From: Clostridia bacterium
GTDB taxonomy: Bacteria; Bacillota; Clostridia; Christensenellales; Borkfalkiaceae
Reading direction: 5' to 3'
Assembly (NCBI GenBank): GCA_017501885.1
Contig: JAFVWA010000101.1
Span: 1-64,000 of the forward strand
DNA: 64,000 nucleotides
Below the pieces are notes generated by a model. The model was not told the origin of the DNA, did no database searches, and saw only the letters and a program-made list of their open reading frames with translations. The position numbers were made by a program, and so were the translations under genes. This document shows, one piece after another, positions 42,484 through 51,082 of the stretch; the first letter of the stretch is position 1, and the number at the start of each line of letters is the position of its first letter.

Positions 42484-42647
42484 AGAGCAAACAAATCCGA
42501 ACCCTTGGAAATGTTTGCTTTTTTATTTTAAATTTTCTAAAAAACTTTTCAAATATGACAGGTTTTGTCATAAATATTTGATAAAATCAAACCGCAAAGT
42601 AATTTATGTTTTATTTGTAAATAAATTTAAGGAATATACAAGATAAA

Positions 42648-43319
42648 ATGTTTACAGAAAAAGAAATTAGATTAAACGCCGACCTTTACAATGAGTGTAT
42701 TAAAGAGAAAGTCGATTTTAATTTAGTGGAATACTTTTTGATAGCAGGTGCTGATCCACTAGGGCCTATTGATTCAAAAGATATGGAAGAACATTTGTAT
42801 GGGTTGATTATAACTGATGCTTTGTTCACAAATAGTGTCAATTTACCACAACTAACAGAACTGTTTATAAGATATGGTATGGTGATTTCTAAACCTAAAA
42901 TTGCTTATGATAGTTTTAATAGTATAAATCCTATTTGGTGTTTTGGTTTAGCACCAAATGAAAATTCTTTGCTTGCATTAAAAATCTTGTTGGATAACGG
43001 ACTTGATATAGATTCGGTGAGTGAGTTTATCTCACATATAACAACAGATTTATTATTTGTTGATAAGAATTTTTTCCCTGTTGAAAAAGAACCAAGCCAT
43101 TATTTATGGGCAATGAAGATGATTTTTTTAATAGCATCTTATAAAGATTATTTAAATGATAAATATCTTTCCGACTTTATTTGTGTTAAGGACAACAACT
43201 ACGATTTGGAAAAATTTAGAGAATATAAAAAATTTGATTTTAACTTTGAAAACAACGTTGCAAAAATATACGAAATCGAAACTAAAAAAACAATATGGAA
43301 AATTACTTTAGATATTTGA
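42648..43319 (+). CDS. Hypothetical protein, ankyrin-like
   Basis: 223 aa, soluble, very AT-rich gene. The pattern LVEYFLIAGADPLG and ALKILLDNGLDIDSV resembles degenerate ankyrin repeats. A single free-standing gene behind a palindrome ATGACA GGTTT TGTCAT-like site (42555-42571) and ending before a terminator. It sits next to the tRNA-Ser locus, and its AT-richness relative to neighbours suggests acquisition. Function unknown. Confidence 0.7.
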   Translation: MFTEKEIRLNADLYNECIKEKVDFNLVEYFLIAGADPLGPIDSKDMEEHLYGLIITDALFTNSVNLPQLTELFIRYGMVISKPKIAYDSFNSINPIWCFGLAPNENSLLALKILLDNGLDIDSVSEFISHITTDLLFVDKNFFPVEKEPSHYLWAMKMIFLIASYKDYLNDKYLSDFICVKDNNYDLEKFREYKKFDFNFENNVAKIYEIETKKTIWKITLDI

Positions 43320-43369
43320 AGTATGCCTACTCAATAGTATTCGGATTTCTATGCTAACGCTCCGCCAAT

Positions 43370-43396
43370 AAAGGCACCTTAAACGGTGCCTTTTTC
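43370..43396 (+). terminator. Terminator
   Basis: AAAGGCACC/GGTGCCTTT stem, loop TTAAAC, T-run after. Confidence 0.85.
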
Positions 43397-43436
43397 CTTT
43401 CCCATAATTTTCCAATTTTCCGGGCGGTTAAAAATA

Positions 43437-43486
43437 TTGACAAACATAAAAAAAGAGTGTATTATGGAAACATAAACAAATGTTTA
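43437..43486 (+). promoter_or_regulatory. Promoter with LexA-like operator
   Basis: TTGACA (43437), 17-nt spacer, TATTAT (43460). The palindrome TAAAC AAAT GTTTA (43473-43486) covers the expected transcript start; arm spacing of four matches the Firmicute LexA box plan (GAAC-N4-GTTC) though bases differ. Confidence 0.6.
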
Positions 43487-43512
43487 CAAAACGTAAAAAG
43501 GGGGATAAAGCC

Positions 43513-44778
43513 GTGGAACAAGTGCAAAAAGTGTATTTTTGTATAGATATGAAGTCGTTTTTCGCTTCGGTAGAATGTGCTGAACGCGGTCTTAACCCTT
43601 TTGAAGCAAATTTAGTAGTAGCAGACGGCAGTAGGGGAGACGGAGCGATATGTCTTGCGGTGTCGCCTAAGTTAAAATCGATAGGGGTGTCAAACCGTTG
43701 TAGGCTTTTTGAAATTCCCAAACATTTGGACGTTATAATCGCAAAGCCACGAATGAGAAAATATATAGAATACGCTGCCGATATTTACGAGATTTACCTT
43801 AAATATCTTTCGCCCGATAGTATTCACGTTTATTCGATAGACGAATGTTTTATAGACGCGACCGACTACGTTCACGTGCATGAAGTTTCGCCCAAAGACT
43901 TTGCAAAAAAACTTATGGATGAAATAGCTGTCAAAACGGGAATACCTGCAACGGCAGGAATTGGCACAAACTTATTTCTTGCCAAGGTTGCGCTTGATAT
44001 AACGGCAAAAAAAGTTCCCGACCACATAGGGTATTTAGACGAAGAAACGTTCAAAAAAACCTTATGGCATCATACCCCTATAACTGATATATGGGGGATA
44101 TCAAGGGGGACTGAAAAGCGCCTTGCAAAAATGTATATAACCGACCTTTACGGCATAACCTTATGTTCTGAAAAGCGGTTATATAAAGAGTTTGGCATAA
44201 ACGCAGAACTTTTAATCGACCACGCTTGGGGCAGAGAGACATGCACCATACAAGACATTAAAAACTACAAGAGCAAGTCAAGGTCGCTTTCTAACTCTCA
44301 AATATTTTTCCACGATTACGATTTTGCTGGGGCAAGGCTTGCCCTTACCGAAATGGCGCTTACCCTTTGTCAATCGCTCATAAGCGAACGCCTTATAGCA
44401 GGCGGGGTTTTCGTTGGCATAGGGTATTCTAAGGACGTTATTCCGTCAACGGGCGGAAGCATGAAAATGCCACGAGCGACAAGTCTTTTTTCCTATATAA
44501 AAGAATACGTTCTTAAACTGTTCGACAAGTTTGCCGATAAAAACACGCCCATTAGGAAAGTTTCCATAGGCTATTACAACTTGGCGGACGAGAGTAGCGA
44601 AGGTTACGACCTTTTTACCGACATAGACAGCGCAAAAAAGGAAAAGCGTTTAGAACAAACGGTCATAGGCATAAAGCAAAAGTTTGGCAAAAACGCCATG
44701 CTTAGGGGCATGGACTTGCAAGAGGGCGCTACGGCGAGAGATAGAAACAAACTGATAGGCGGACACAACGGTGAATAG
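43513..44778 (+). CDS. Y-family DNA polymerase (UmuC/UvrX type)
   Basis: 421-aa translesion polymerase. Active site: FCIDMKSFFASVE (catalytic Asp) and SIDECFIDAT; palm, then fingers and thumb (GIGTNLFLAKVALD, then TPITDIWGISRGTEKRL with the helix-hairpin-helix), and a C-terminal little-finger region. Length and paired YolD gene fit the UvrX/YqjW group rather than DinB. GTG at 43513 is chosen because GGGGG lies 8 nt before; the ATG at 43480 would lie within the operator and lacks a ribosome site. Confidence 0.92.
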   Translation: MEQVQKVYFCIDMKSFFASVECAERGLNPFEANLVVADGSRGDGAICLAVSPKLKSIGVSNRCRLFEIPKHLDVIIAKPRMRKYIEYAADIYEIYLKYLSPDSIHVYSIDECFIDATDYVHVHEVSPKDFAKKLMDEIAVKTGIPATAGIGTNLFLAKVALDITAKKVPDHIGYLDEETFKKTLWHHTPITDIWGISRGTEKRLAKMYITDLYGITLCSEKRLYKEFGINAELLIDHAWGRETCTIQDIKNYKSKSRSLSNSQIFFHDYDFAGARLALTEMALTLCQSLISERLIAGGVFVGIGYSKDVIPSTGGSMKMPRATSLFSYIKEYVLKLFDKFADKNTPIRKVSIGYYNLADESSEGYDLFTDIDSAKKEKRLEQTVIGIKQKFGKNAMLRGMDLQEGATARDRNKLIGGHNGE

Positions 44779-45085
44779 AGAAGAACGAGCAAAGCAATTT
44801 ATGGCGTTCGACGCCTTAAAGGGGCTTAGAGAAGAACTTAAAAAGCGGGAAGAAAAGTATTTGCGAGAGAAAAAGAAAGAACTTTCGGAAGAAAAGATAA
44901 TGGAACTTTCCTGCATGTTGGCGGTTTTAGCAAAGGACGATGAAGCCGAGATAACTTTCTATCACGCGGGGCATTACGTGGTGGTCAAAGGTGTCATACA
45001 AAGCGTTAACTTGGTATATAAATACTTAGAGATAAACGGCACCAGAATTTCCTTTGAAGACCTTTTGGAAATATCGAGAGTTTAA
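44771..45085 (+). CDS. YolD-like protein
   Basis: 104 aa, matching the YolD family (start NREERAKQFMAFDALKGL; later YHAGHYVVVKGVI), small partners of Firmicute Y-polymerases. It starts with GTG and overlaps the polymerase by 8 nt, so it is translationally coupled. Probably a regulator of the polymerase in SOS mutagenesis. Confidence 0.88.
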   Translation: MNREERAKQFMAFDALKGLREELKKREEKYLREKKKELSEEKIMELSCMLAVLAKDDEAEITFYHAGHYVVVKGVIQSVNLVYKYLEINGTRISFEDLLEISRV

Positions 45086-45142
45086 AGGTTAAAATCAAGA
45101 CGATTCGGGGTAAAAAAGTTAACCGTAAACAATGATTTAATA

Positions 45143-45171
45143 TTGACACTATAAATTTCTTATGTTAAAAT
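45143..45171 (+). promoter_or_regulatory. Promoter of the TIM-barrel glycosidase
   Basis: TTGACA, 17-nt spacer, TAAAAT, 48 nt before the ATG. Confidence 0.8.
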
Positions 45172-45218
45172 TATTCTAATAATATTTAAACAAAAGCAAA
45201 CGGCTTTAGGAGGACGTT

Positions 45219-47105
45219 ATGGGCGTAACAGGAAACAAGCATTTAATCGGATGTAACTATTGGGCTTCCAACCTTGGAATATATATGTGGAAAAATTACG
45301 ATAAGAAAATTATTCGTAAGGACATGCGTTTGCTCGCTTCACACGGGGTAAACTGCATAAGAATATTTCCATTGTGGCCAGACTTCCAACCCTTAACCCA
45401 AATGAGATTTGTTAACGATGGCGCTAACAAAGTATTCCCACTTAGAATGAGAGTAGGGGATAAGCCTCTTGCTTTCCATAAATATCCAAACAGCGGTTTA
45501 GACGAAAACCAAGTTGCTAACTTTAAGCACTTGCTTTCCACCGCAGAAGAATTTGGTATTGACGTTATCGTTGCTATCGTTACCGGTTGGATGAGCGGTA
45601 GAAAACTTGTTCCCGATCCATTCATTAGCAGAGACTTGGTTGGCGATCCCGAAGTTGTGTTATACGAATGTGCATTTATCAAAGATTTAATCGGTGAAAT
45701 TAAAGAACACAAAAACATCATCGCATACGAACCTGGCAACGAAACCAACTGTTTAAGTTATACCGTTGACGAATTCCAGTCAGAACTTTGGTTAAAGGCT
45801 ATAACCGATTCTATTCGTATGGCAGACCCAACCAGACCTGTATATGCAGGAATGCACGGAACGAGCCTTAGCGGTGGATTTAGCCTTGTTCAACAAGCTA
45901 AATATTTTGACATGGTAACACCACACCCATATCCTTGCTTTACTGAATACTGCTTGCTTGAAAAACTTACTGAAATGCGTGCGTCTATGCACGCGGCTGC
46001 AGAAGCTTCATATTATAGATCAATTGCAAGACAACCTGCTATGGTTCAAGAAATAGGTTGCATGGGCGCGTCTTTCTTGACCAACGATGCAGTTCCCGAA
46101 TACTTTGAAAACGCGTTTATGACCTCTTTCCAAACGGGTTCTAAAGGCTTCTTGTGGTGGTGCGCGTTCGAGCAGTCACACTTAGACTTCTCTCCATACG
46201 ACACCAACGCTGCGGAAGTAGACTTAGGTCTTGCTTTTGCCGACCACACACCAAAGCCTGTTCTTAAAAAACTCGCAGAACTCAGAAAGGCTGTTGACGA
46301 GATTGGCGAACTTCCCGATCCTAAGCAAGACGCGTGCGTTATCATTGGACGTGGCGCAAAACATTGGGCAATGGCTTACGGCTCTTATATGCTCGCCGCT
46401 CAAACGGGCAGAAACGTAGACTTTGTTTACGAAGAACAACCACTTAAAGATTACGATTACTATATTCTTCCATGTGCAAGAGGAAACATTGGTATCAATA
46501 AGTATACATTCAATGCCTTACTCGATAAGGTAAAGAAGGGCGCAAAACTCTTAATCACTTACACAGGTGGCGCACTTTGGAATACCGAAGAAATTTTAGG
46601 ACTTCAAATTTACGGCAAAGAACAACTTAACCACGTTAAGAACTTTATCGTTAACGGCAAGCGCGTTTCTATTCCTTGCGACTTCAACGTAGAATTTAAG
46701 CCAACCACGGCAAAAGTTCTCGCTAAAGACGAAGAAGATAGAATAGTTTTAACTGAAAACAAAGTTGGAAAGGGTAGCGTAATGATGCTCAACGCTCCGT
46801 TAGAAGAACACTACGTAGCAATGAACTATCCTGAAAACACCGAACTCTTCGAAGTTTACAATGCGTTCTTCAAGGCTAAGAAAAAGATTATTGACGTTAA
46901 AGATCCTAAGGTTTACGTAACCATTCACGAAAAGGACGCTAAGACCACAGGCGTAATGATTTATAACTTTAGCAAGAAAGCAGAACTTCCCGTTAAACTT
47001 GCAGAAGGCTACAAAGTGAGCAAGGTTCTCTTCGGTTCGGTTAGCGCAAATAAGATTAAATTCGATAGAAAATACATTTATATCGAACTTACTACAAAAA
47101 AATAA
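45219..47105 (+). CDS. TIM-barrel glycoside hydrolase with GATase-like domain (clan GH-A)
   Basis: 628 aa, no signal peptide. The N-terminal barrel has the clan GH-A acid/base in EPGNETN (E175) and nucleophile in MVQEIGC (E278). Residues about 370-540 resemble the beta-galactosidase trimerisation/glutamine-amidotransferase-like domain (PKQDACVIIGRGAKHWAMAY and KLLITYTGGAL), and a C-terminal beta-sandwich follows. GH42- or GH5-like activity on beta-glycosides (mannose or galactose) is likely; substrate not fixed. Intracellular use of imported oligosaccharides would fit the other glycosidase nearby. Confidence 0.82.
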   Translation: MGVTGNKHLIGCNYWASNLGIYMWKNYDKKIIRKDMRLLASHGVNCIRIFPLWPDFQPLTQMRFVNDGANKVFPLRMRVGDKPLAFHKYPNSGLDENQVANFKHLLSTAEEFGIDVIVAIVTGWMSGRKLVPDPFISRDLVGDPEVVLYECAFIKDLIGEIKEHKNIIAYEPGNETNCLSYTVDEFQSELWLKAITDSIRMADPTRPVYAGMHGTSLSGGFSLVQQAKYFDMVTPHPYPCFTEYCLLEKLTEMRASMHAAAEASYYRSIARQPAMVQEIGCMGASFLTNDAVPEYFENAFMTSFQTGSKGFLWWCAFEQSHLDFSPYDTNAAEVDLGLAFADHTPKPVLKKLAELRKAVDEIGELPDPKQDACVIIGRGAKHWAMAYGSYMLAAQTGRNVDFVYEEQPLKDYDYYILPCARGNIGINKYTFNALLDKVKKGAKLLITYTGGALWNTEEILGLQIYGKEQLNHVKNFIVNGKRVSIPCDFNVEFKPTTAKVLAKDEEDRIVLTENKVGKGSVMMLNAPLEEHYVAMNYPENTELFEVYNAFFKAKKKIIDVKDPKVYVTIHEKDAKTTGVMIYNFSKKAELPVKLAEGYKVSKVLFGSVSANKIKFDRKYIYIELTTKK

Positions 47106-47131
47106 ATTTTTAAAAATATTGACTATTTCCC

Positions 47132-47193
47132 TTGCGGAAAAAGTAGTATAAGTGTATAATAAAAGACGATAGATTTAGTCTATCGTCTTTTTA
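47132..47193 (+). promoter_or_regulatory. Promoter followed by a 5' hairpin
   Basis: TTGCGG, 17-nt spacer, TATAAT (47155-47160). Immediately behind lies AAAGACGATAGA TTTAG TCTATCGTCTTT with a T-run, which would be the 5' end of the transcript. It may be the terminator of the upstream gene or an attenuator for the serine hydrolase. Confidence 0.6.
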
Positions 47194-47220
47194 ATTGTTT
47201 TGGAATTTAAGGAGATAAAT

Positions 47221-48702
47221 ATGCTGTTTAAGACTATTACCCCTGAACAAGCAGGATTGTCAAGCAAAAACGTTGAAAAACTCTTAAAGTTTTATGAAAG
47301 AAACGGCGTTGTTTTACACAGCCTTTTATTGCTTAAAGGCAACGACCTTTTCGGTGAGTTTTATTGGTCACCTTTCGATAAAGATTTTTGCCATAGAATG
47401 TATTCAGAGACAAAAAGTTACGTTGGCATTGCCATTGGTCTTTTAGAAGAAGAAGGTAAAATCAATCTCGATGATAAAATACTTAAATATTTCCCAGAAA
47501 AAATTGATGGGGAAATCAGTCCTTATCTAAAAGAACAAACTATTCGCCAAATGCTTACTATGACCACGTGTCATATATCGCCATATTGGTTTGCTACTGA
47601 AGACCCCGATCGTGTTCACGAATACATAAATGCAGGCGAAAACCCACGCCCTGCGGGAATGAAATGGAGATACGATAGTGCAGGCTCGCATTTTATGGGC
47701 GTTTTGGTAGAAAAAGTTAGTGGTATGAGTTTGTTTGATTATCTCTATGATAGAATTTTCAAACACCTTGGAACTTTTAAGACGGCGAGAATATTAAAAA
47801 CCCCAAACGGTGATTCTTGGGGAGATTCAGCACTTTGTTGCACTTCGCTTGATATGATGAGTTTTGCCAGATTCGTTATGAATTACGGCACTTGGAATGG
47901 CAAGCGTTTAATGAATGAAAAATATCTAAAAGAAGCAACTTCTGCCGTGGTTAGCAATGCAGATACGTCTTTTAAAAAGTTTAAGTCTTACGGCTATGGC
48001 TATCAAATTTGGAGGCATAGAAACGGTTTCTCTTTTAACGGACTAGGTGCTCAGTTTACTATATGCGCTCCAGAGCAAGACGTTATAATGGTTATTACCG
48101 CAGATAACTGTGGTTATGGCGAAACGGCAAACGCGCTGTTGTTTGCTGGTTTTGAAGAATTTATATTAAACCAAATTGGCACAACAGAGCTTGCCCCAGA
48201 TAATGATTCTTATCAAGAACTTTGCGATTATGCAAAAGACTTAAAAATTCCAGGTTGTATGGGCAGTGCTTATGCACCTATGCAAGATAAGGTTAACGGA
48301 GTTAAATACACTTTTAACGAAAATCAAAAAGGCTTTAAATGGTTTTCTTTGGAATTTGACGGCAAGGGCGGTGGCACGTTTAATTACGAAATGTCACAAG
48401 GCGAAATGCAATTGCCTTTTAAGATGTTAGAAAACGCTTTCGTTAAATTCCCACATCTTGGATATTCAGATGAGTTTGGCGGTGTAAAAACAACCAACGG
48501 CTTTAAGCACGACGTTGCATCTTCCGCCGGTTGGCTAGATGATAGCCGTATGATGATAAGGGTGCAAATTACCGACCATTATCCGGGGAATATGAGTTTT
48601 ATCTTTAATTTCAAAGATGATTACGCAGTAATGTGCGTAGAAAAAACAGCCGAAAATGTGTTTAACGAATACCCAGGCGATTTTCTAGCGATAAAAGAAT
48701 AA
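47221..48702 (+). CDS. Beta-lactamase-fold serine hydrolase
   Basis: 493 aa, no signal peptide. The serine nucleophile motif is S62-x-x-K65 (YSETKSYVGIA), Tyr motif YDSAGSH near 150. A later beta domain (about 350-493) is extra to the core. Members of this class C-like family are esterases or peptidases; antibiotic hydrolysis is unlikely because there is no export signal. The ATG at 47221 follows AAGGAG; a TTG at 47200 is rejected. Confidence 0.82.
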   Translation: MLFKTITPEQAGLSSKNVEKLLKFYERNGVVLHSLLLLKGNDLFGEFYWSPFDKDFCHRMYSETKSYVGIAIGLLEEEGKINLDDKILKYFPEKIDGEISPYLKEQTIRQMLTMTTCHISPYWFATEDPDRVHEYINAGENPRPAGMKWRYDSAGSHFMGVLVEKVSGMSLFDYLYDRIFKHLGTFKTARILKTPNGDSWGDSALCCTSLDMMSFARFVMNYGTWNGKRLMNEKYLKEATSAVVSNADTSFKKFKSYGYGYQIWRHRNGFSFNGLGAQFTICAPEQDVIMVITADNCGYGETANALLFAGFEEFILNQIGTTELAPDNDSYQELCDYAKDLKIPGCMGSAYAPMQDKVNGVKYTFNENQKGFKWFSLEFDGKGGGTFNYEMSQGEMQLPFKMLENAFVKFPHLGYSDEFGGVKTTNGFKHDVASSAGWLDDSRMMIRVQITDHYPGNMSFIFNFKDDYAVMCVEKTAENVFNEYPGDFLAIKE

Positions 48703-48704
48703 TA

Positions 48705-48738
48705 AAAAACCGCTTCCTTTAATTAGGGAAGCGGTTTT
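48705..48738. terminator. Terminator between convergent genes
   Basis: CCGCTTCC/GGAAGCGG stem with A-run and T-run on either side. Confidence 0.85.
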
Positions 48739-48745
48739 AATTTTC

Positions 48746-49504
48746 TTAAAAAATAATCTCAGGTAAGTTTTCGCAGTCAAAATAATCACGCTTATCTTCG
48801 TCGCAAACGAGATAGTCAATGTCTTTTATAGAACACAATCTAAATTGACCTGTTTTGCCAAACTTAGTGTTGTCGCAAAGCATAACTTTTTTGTTCGTGT
48901 TTTGAATCATGTATCGCCTTATGACGTTTTCTTCTTCAAAACAGTCATAAATCTCACCATTTTGTTGAATGGCGCTTGCAGAGAAGAAAGCGATGTCTGC
49001 ATGATATGCGCACACGTCGGCAATAGCTTTGTCGCCAACTAAAACCGAACGGTTGGTGTTAGAAATTCTTCCGCCCGTCGAGTAAGCGGTAACGTTATTT
49101 TTAGCCAATAGCGACAACGTATCGATGCCGTTAGTAACAACTCTTAAATCGTTAAATTCAGAAAGGTATTCAGCTATGTAGTAAGAAGACGTAGAGCCGT
49201 CTAAAAAAATAAGGTCGCCGTTTTTAATAAGTTTAATTGCCTGTAAGGCAATTTTTTTCTTTTCTAAACTATTTTGATGCGCGCGGAAAGTAAAGCTTGG
49301 GAAATATTCATTAACGTCAGCGATATACGCTCCGCCGTGTTTTCTAATAACTAAACCGCGGGTTTGTAAAGCAGTAAGTTTACGGCGAACTGTGGACGGG
49401 CTTACGTTTAATGCCTTTGCTATTTCTTCTACTTCGGCAAACTGCTTTTTGCTTAAATAATCAAAAATTGCCTTTTCTTGTGTTTTACTTATAATATACT
49501 CCAA
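48746..49504 (-). CDS. DeoR-family regulator (GlpR-like)
   Basis: 252-aa repressor with an N-terminal winged helix (EEIAKALNVSPSTVRRKLTAL, residues about 25-45) and a DeoR effector domain (about 75-230; IFLDGSTSSYYIAEYL sugar-phosphate site, later SASAIQQNGEIYD and VMLCDNTKFGKTG). Effector is probably a phosphorylated sugar or glycerol-3-phosphate. It is divergent from the GlpA-like operon, which it most likely controls. Confidence 0.9.
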   Translation of the reverse strand: MEYIISKTQEKAIFDYLSKKQFAEVEEIAKALNVSPSTVRRKLTALQTRGLVIRKHGGAYIADVNEYFPSFTFRAHQNSLEKKKIALQAIKLIKNGDLIFLDGSTSSYYIAEYLSEFNDLRVVTNGIDTLSLLAKNNVTAYSTGGRISNTNRSVLVGDKAIADVCAYHADIAFFSASAIQQNGEIYDCFEEENVIRRYMIQNTNKKVMLCDNTKFGKTGQFRLCSIKDIDYLVCDEDKRDYFDCENLPEIIF

Positions 49505-49517
49505 TCTTACCTAAAAC

Positions 49518-49608
49518 GAGCAGAAAAACTTGCTCATTTATCATTTTTGCTTGTCAAACGACAAAATTTCGAGCAAACTTGTGCTTGTTTGACTGTATGT
49601 ATTATAAT
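49518..49608 (+). promoter_or_regulatory. Operators and promoter of the GlpA-like operon
   Basis: TTGTGC (49579), 18-nt spacer, TATAAT (49603-49608). Repeated elements GAGCA/TGCTC (49518-49535), TTTTGCTTGTC (49546-49556) and GAGCAAAC TTGTGCTT GTTTG (49571-49591), the last on the -35 box, look like binding sites for the DeoR protein. Confidence 0.7.
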
Positions 49609-49648
49609 ATACCTGTAATATATTTGTCAACGGATAAGGAGAAATTAT

Positions 49649-51082
49649 ATGTTTGACGCGCTTGTAATCGGCGGTGGAGTAATCGGCGGTTCGATTTTTA
49701 GGGAATTGACTAAGTATAAAGGTAGTTTTTGCTTGGTTGAAAAGGAAGAAGACGTTGCGATGGGCGCAAGTCGTGCAAACAGCGGTATCGTCCACGCAGG
49801 CTTTGACGCTAAGGAAGGCTCGTTAAAGGCAAAGTTCAACGTGCTTGGTAACAAGATGATGCCTAAGTATTGTGAAGACCTTGGCGTAAAATATCGCAAC
49901 AATGGTTCGCTTGTTTTGGGATACGGTGAAGAAGACTATAACACCCTTTTAGAACTTAAACAAAGGGGTGAGAGAAACGGTGTAGAAAACCTGTCAATGC
50001 TAAACAGAGATGAGTTATTGGCTATAGAGCCCAACGTTCAAGACTCGGTAACTTGCGCGTTGTTCGCCCCAACGGGCGGTATCGTATGCCCATACGAACT
50101 AACCCTTGCTTCAATCGGCAACGCTATGGATAACGGCGGACAGTTACTTTGTGATTTTGAGGTATGTAAAATTACCAAAGAAAACGGAGTATTTAAAGTA
50201 ATTGCAAAAGACGGTAGAGAAGTTTTAGCAAAAGTAGTAATCAACTGTGCGGGTTTTTATAGTGCAGAGGTTGCTAAAATGCTTGGCGACGATACTTTTG
50301 ACGTTCAAGGAAGAAAGGGCGAATACATACTTTTAGACAGAGAAAGCGGAGATTTTGTTTCGCATACTTTATTTACCGCACCAACAAAAGCGGGAAAAGG
50401 TGTTTTGGTTACTCAAACTGTAGACAACAATATTTTGTTAGGACCTACGGCAACAGAACAAGGCAGAAGCGATTCTACAATCACCACTCCCGAAGGTTTA
50501 GGTTTTGTAACTGAAAAGGTTGCTAAAATGTGTAAAAACGTTCCGCACTTTAACACGATTACGTCGTTTGCAGGCGTTCGTGCATACTGTGATAGACACG
50601 ACTTTATAATAGAGCATAGCCAAAAGGCAGAAGGTCTTATCAACTGCGCAGGTATTGAATCTCCAGGTTTAACGAGCGCGCCAGCCATTGCTAAATACGT
50701 TGTAGAAGACTTATATTCAAAGTTCAATGCTCTTGATAAAAATGAAAACTTCAACGGCAAACGTGAGCCAGACTATTTCTTTAAGAACTTAACTGACGAA
50801 GAAAAGAACGCGGTTATCGCAAAAGACCATAGATACGGCAAGATGATTTGCAGATGCGAACAAATTACCGAAGGCGAAATAGTTCGCGCAATACACGAAA
50901 ACCCACCAGCACGTTCGGTTTCAGCAGTTAAGAGAAGAACGAGAGCAGGTATGGGCAGATGTCAAGGTGGTTTCTGTCAAGCACACGTAGTAGAAATTCT
51001 TGCAAGAGAGTTAGGGGTTTCTTACGAAGAGATAACTTTATCAGGCAAAGGCTCTGAAATAGTAGTGGGGAAAGTGAAATGA
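49649..51082 (+). CDS. FAD-dependent dehydrogenase, GlpA-like, with BFD [2Fe-2S] domain
   Basis: 477-aa flavoprotein. Rossmann FAD motif GGGVIGGSI at the start, then a DAO-type catalytic fold (SRANSGIVHAGF near 45), and a C-terminal BFD-like iron-sulfur domain (CRCEQITEGE, then CQGGFCQAHV). This is the layout of anaerobic glycerol-3-phosphate dehydrogenase subunit A in Clostridia: glycerol-3-phosphate to dihydroxyacetone phosphate. It forms a coupled operon with the next two genes. Confidence 0.88.
   Translation: MFDALVIGGGVIGGSIFRELTKYKGSFCLVEKEEDVAMGASRANSGIVHAGFDAKEGSLKAKFNVLGNKMMPKYCEDLGVKYRNNGSLVLGYGEEDYNTLLELKQRGERNGVENLSMLNRDELLAIEPNVQDSVTCALFAPTGGIVCPYELTLASIGNAMDNGGQLLCDFEVCKITKENGVFKVIAKDGREVLAKVVINCAGFYSAEVAKMLGDDTFDVQGRKGEYILLDRESGDFVSHTLFTAPTKAGKGVLVTQTVDNNILLGPTATEQGRSDSTITTPEGLGFVTEKVAKMCKNVPHFNTITSFAGVRAYCDRHDFIIEHSQKAEGLINCAGIESPGLTSAPAIAKYVVEDLYSKFNALDKNENFNGKREPDYFFKNLTDEEKNAVIAKDHRYGKMICRCEQITEGEIVRAIHENPPARSVSAVKRRTRAGMGRCQGGFCQAHVVEILARELGVSYEEITLSGKGSEIVVGKVK

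Noticed and set aside
42648..43319. Toxin-immunity gene of a contact-dependent system
   Set aside because: The small ankyrin-like protein could fit such a role, but no toxin gene is next to it, so no function is claimed.
47221..48702. Secreted beta-lactamase
   Set aside because: The SxxK fold is there, but no signal peptide exists and the gene is longer than antibiotic-inactivating enzymes; a cytosolic esterase or peptidase is more likely.
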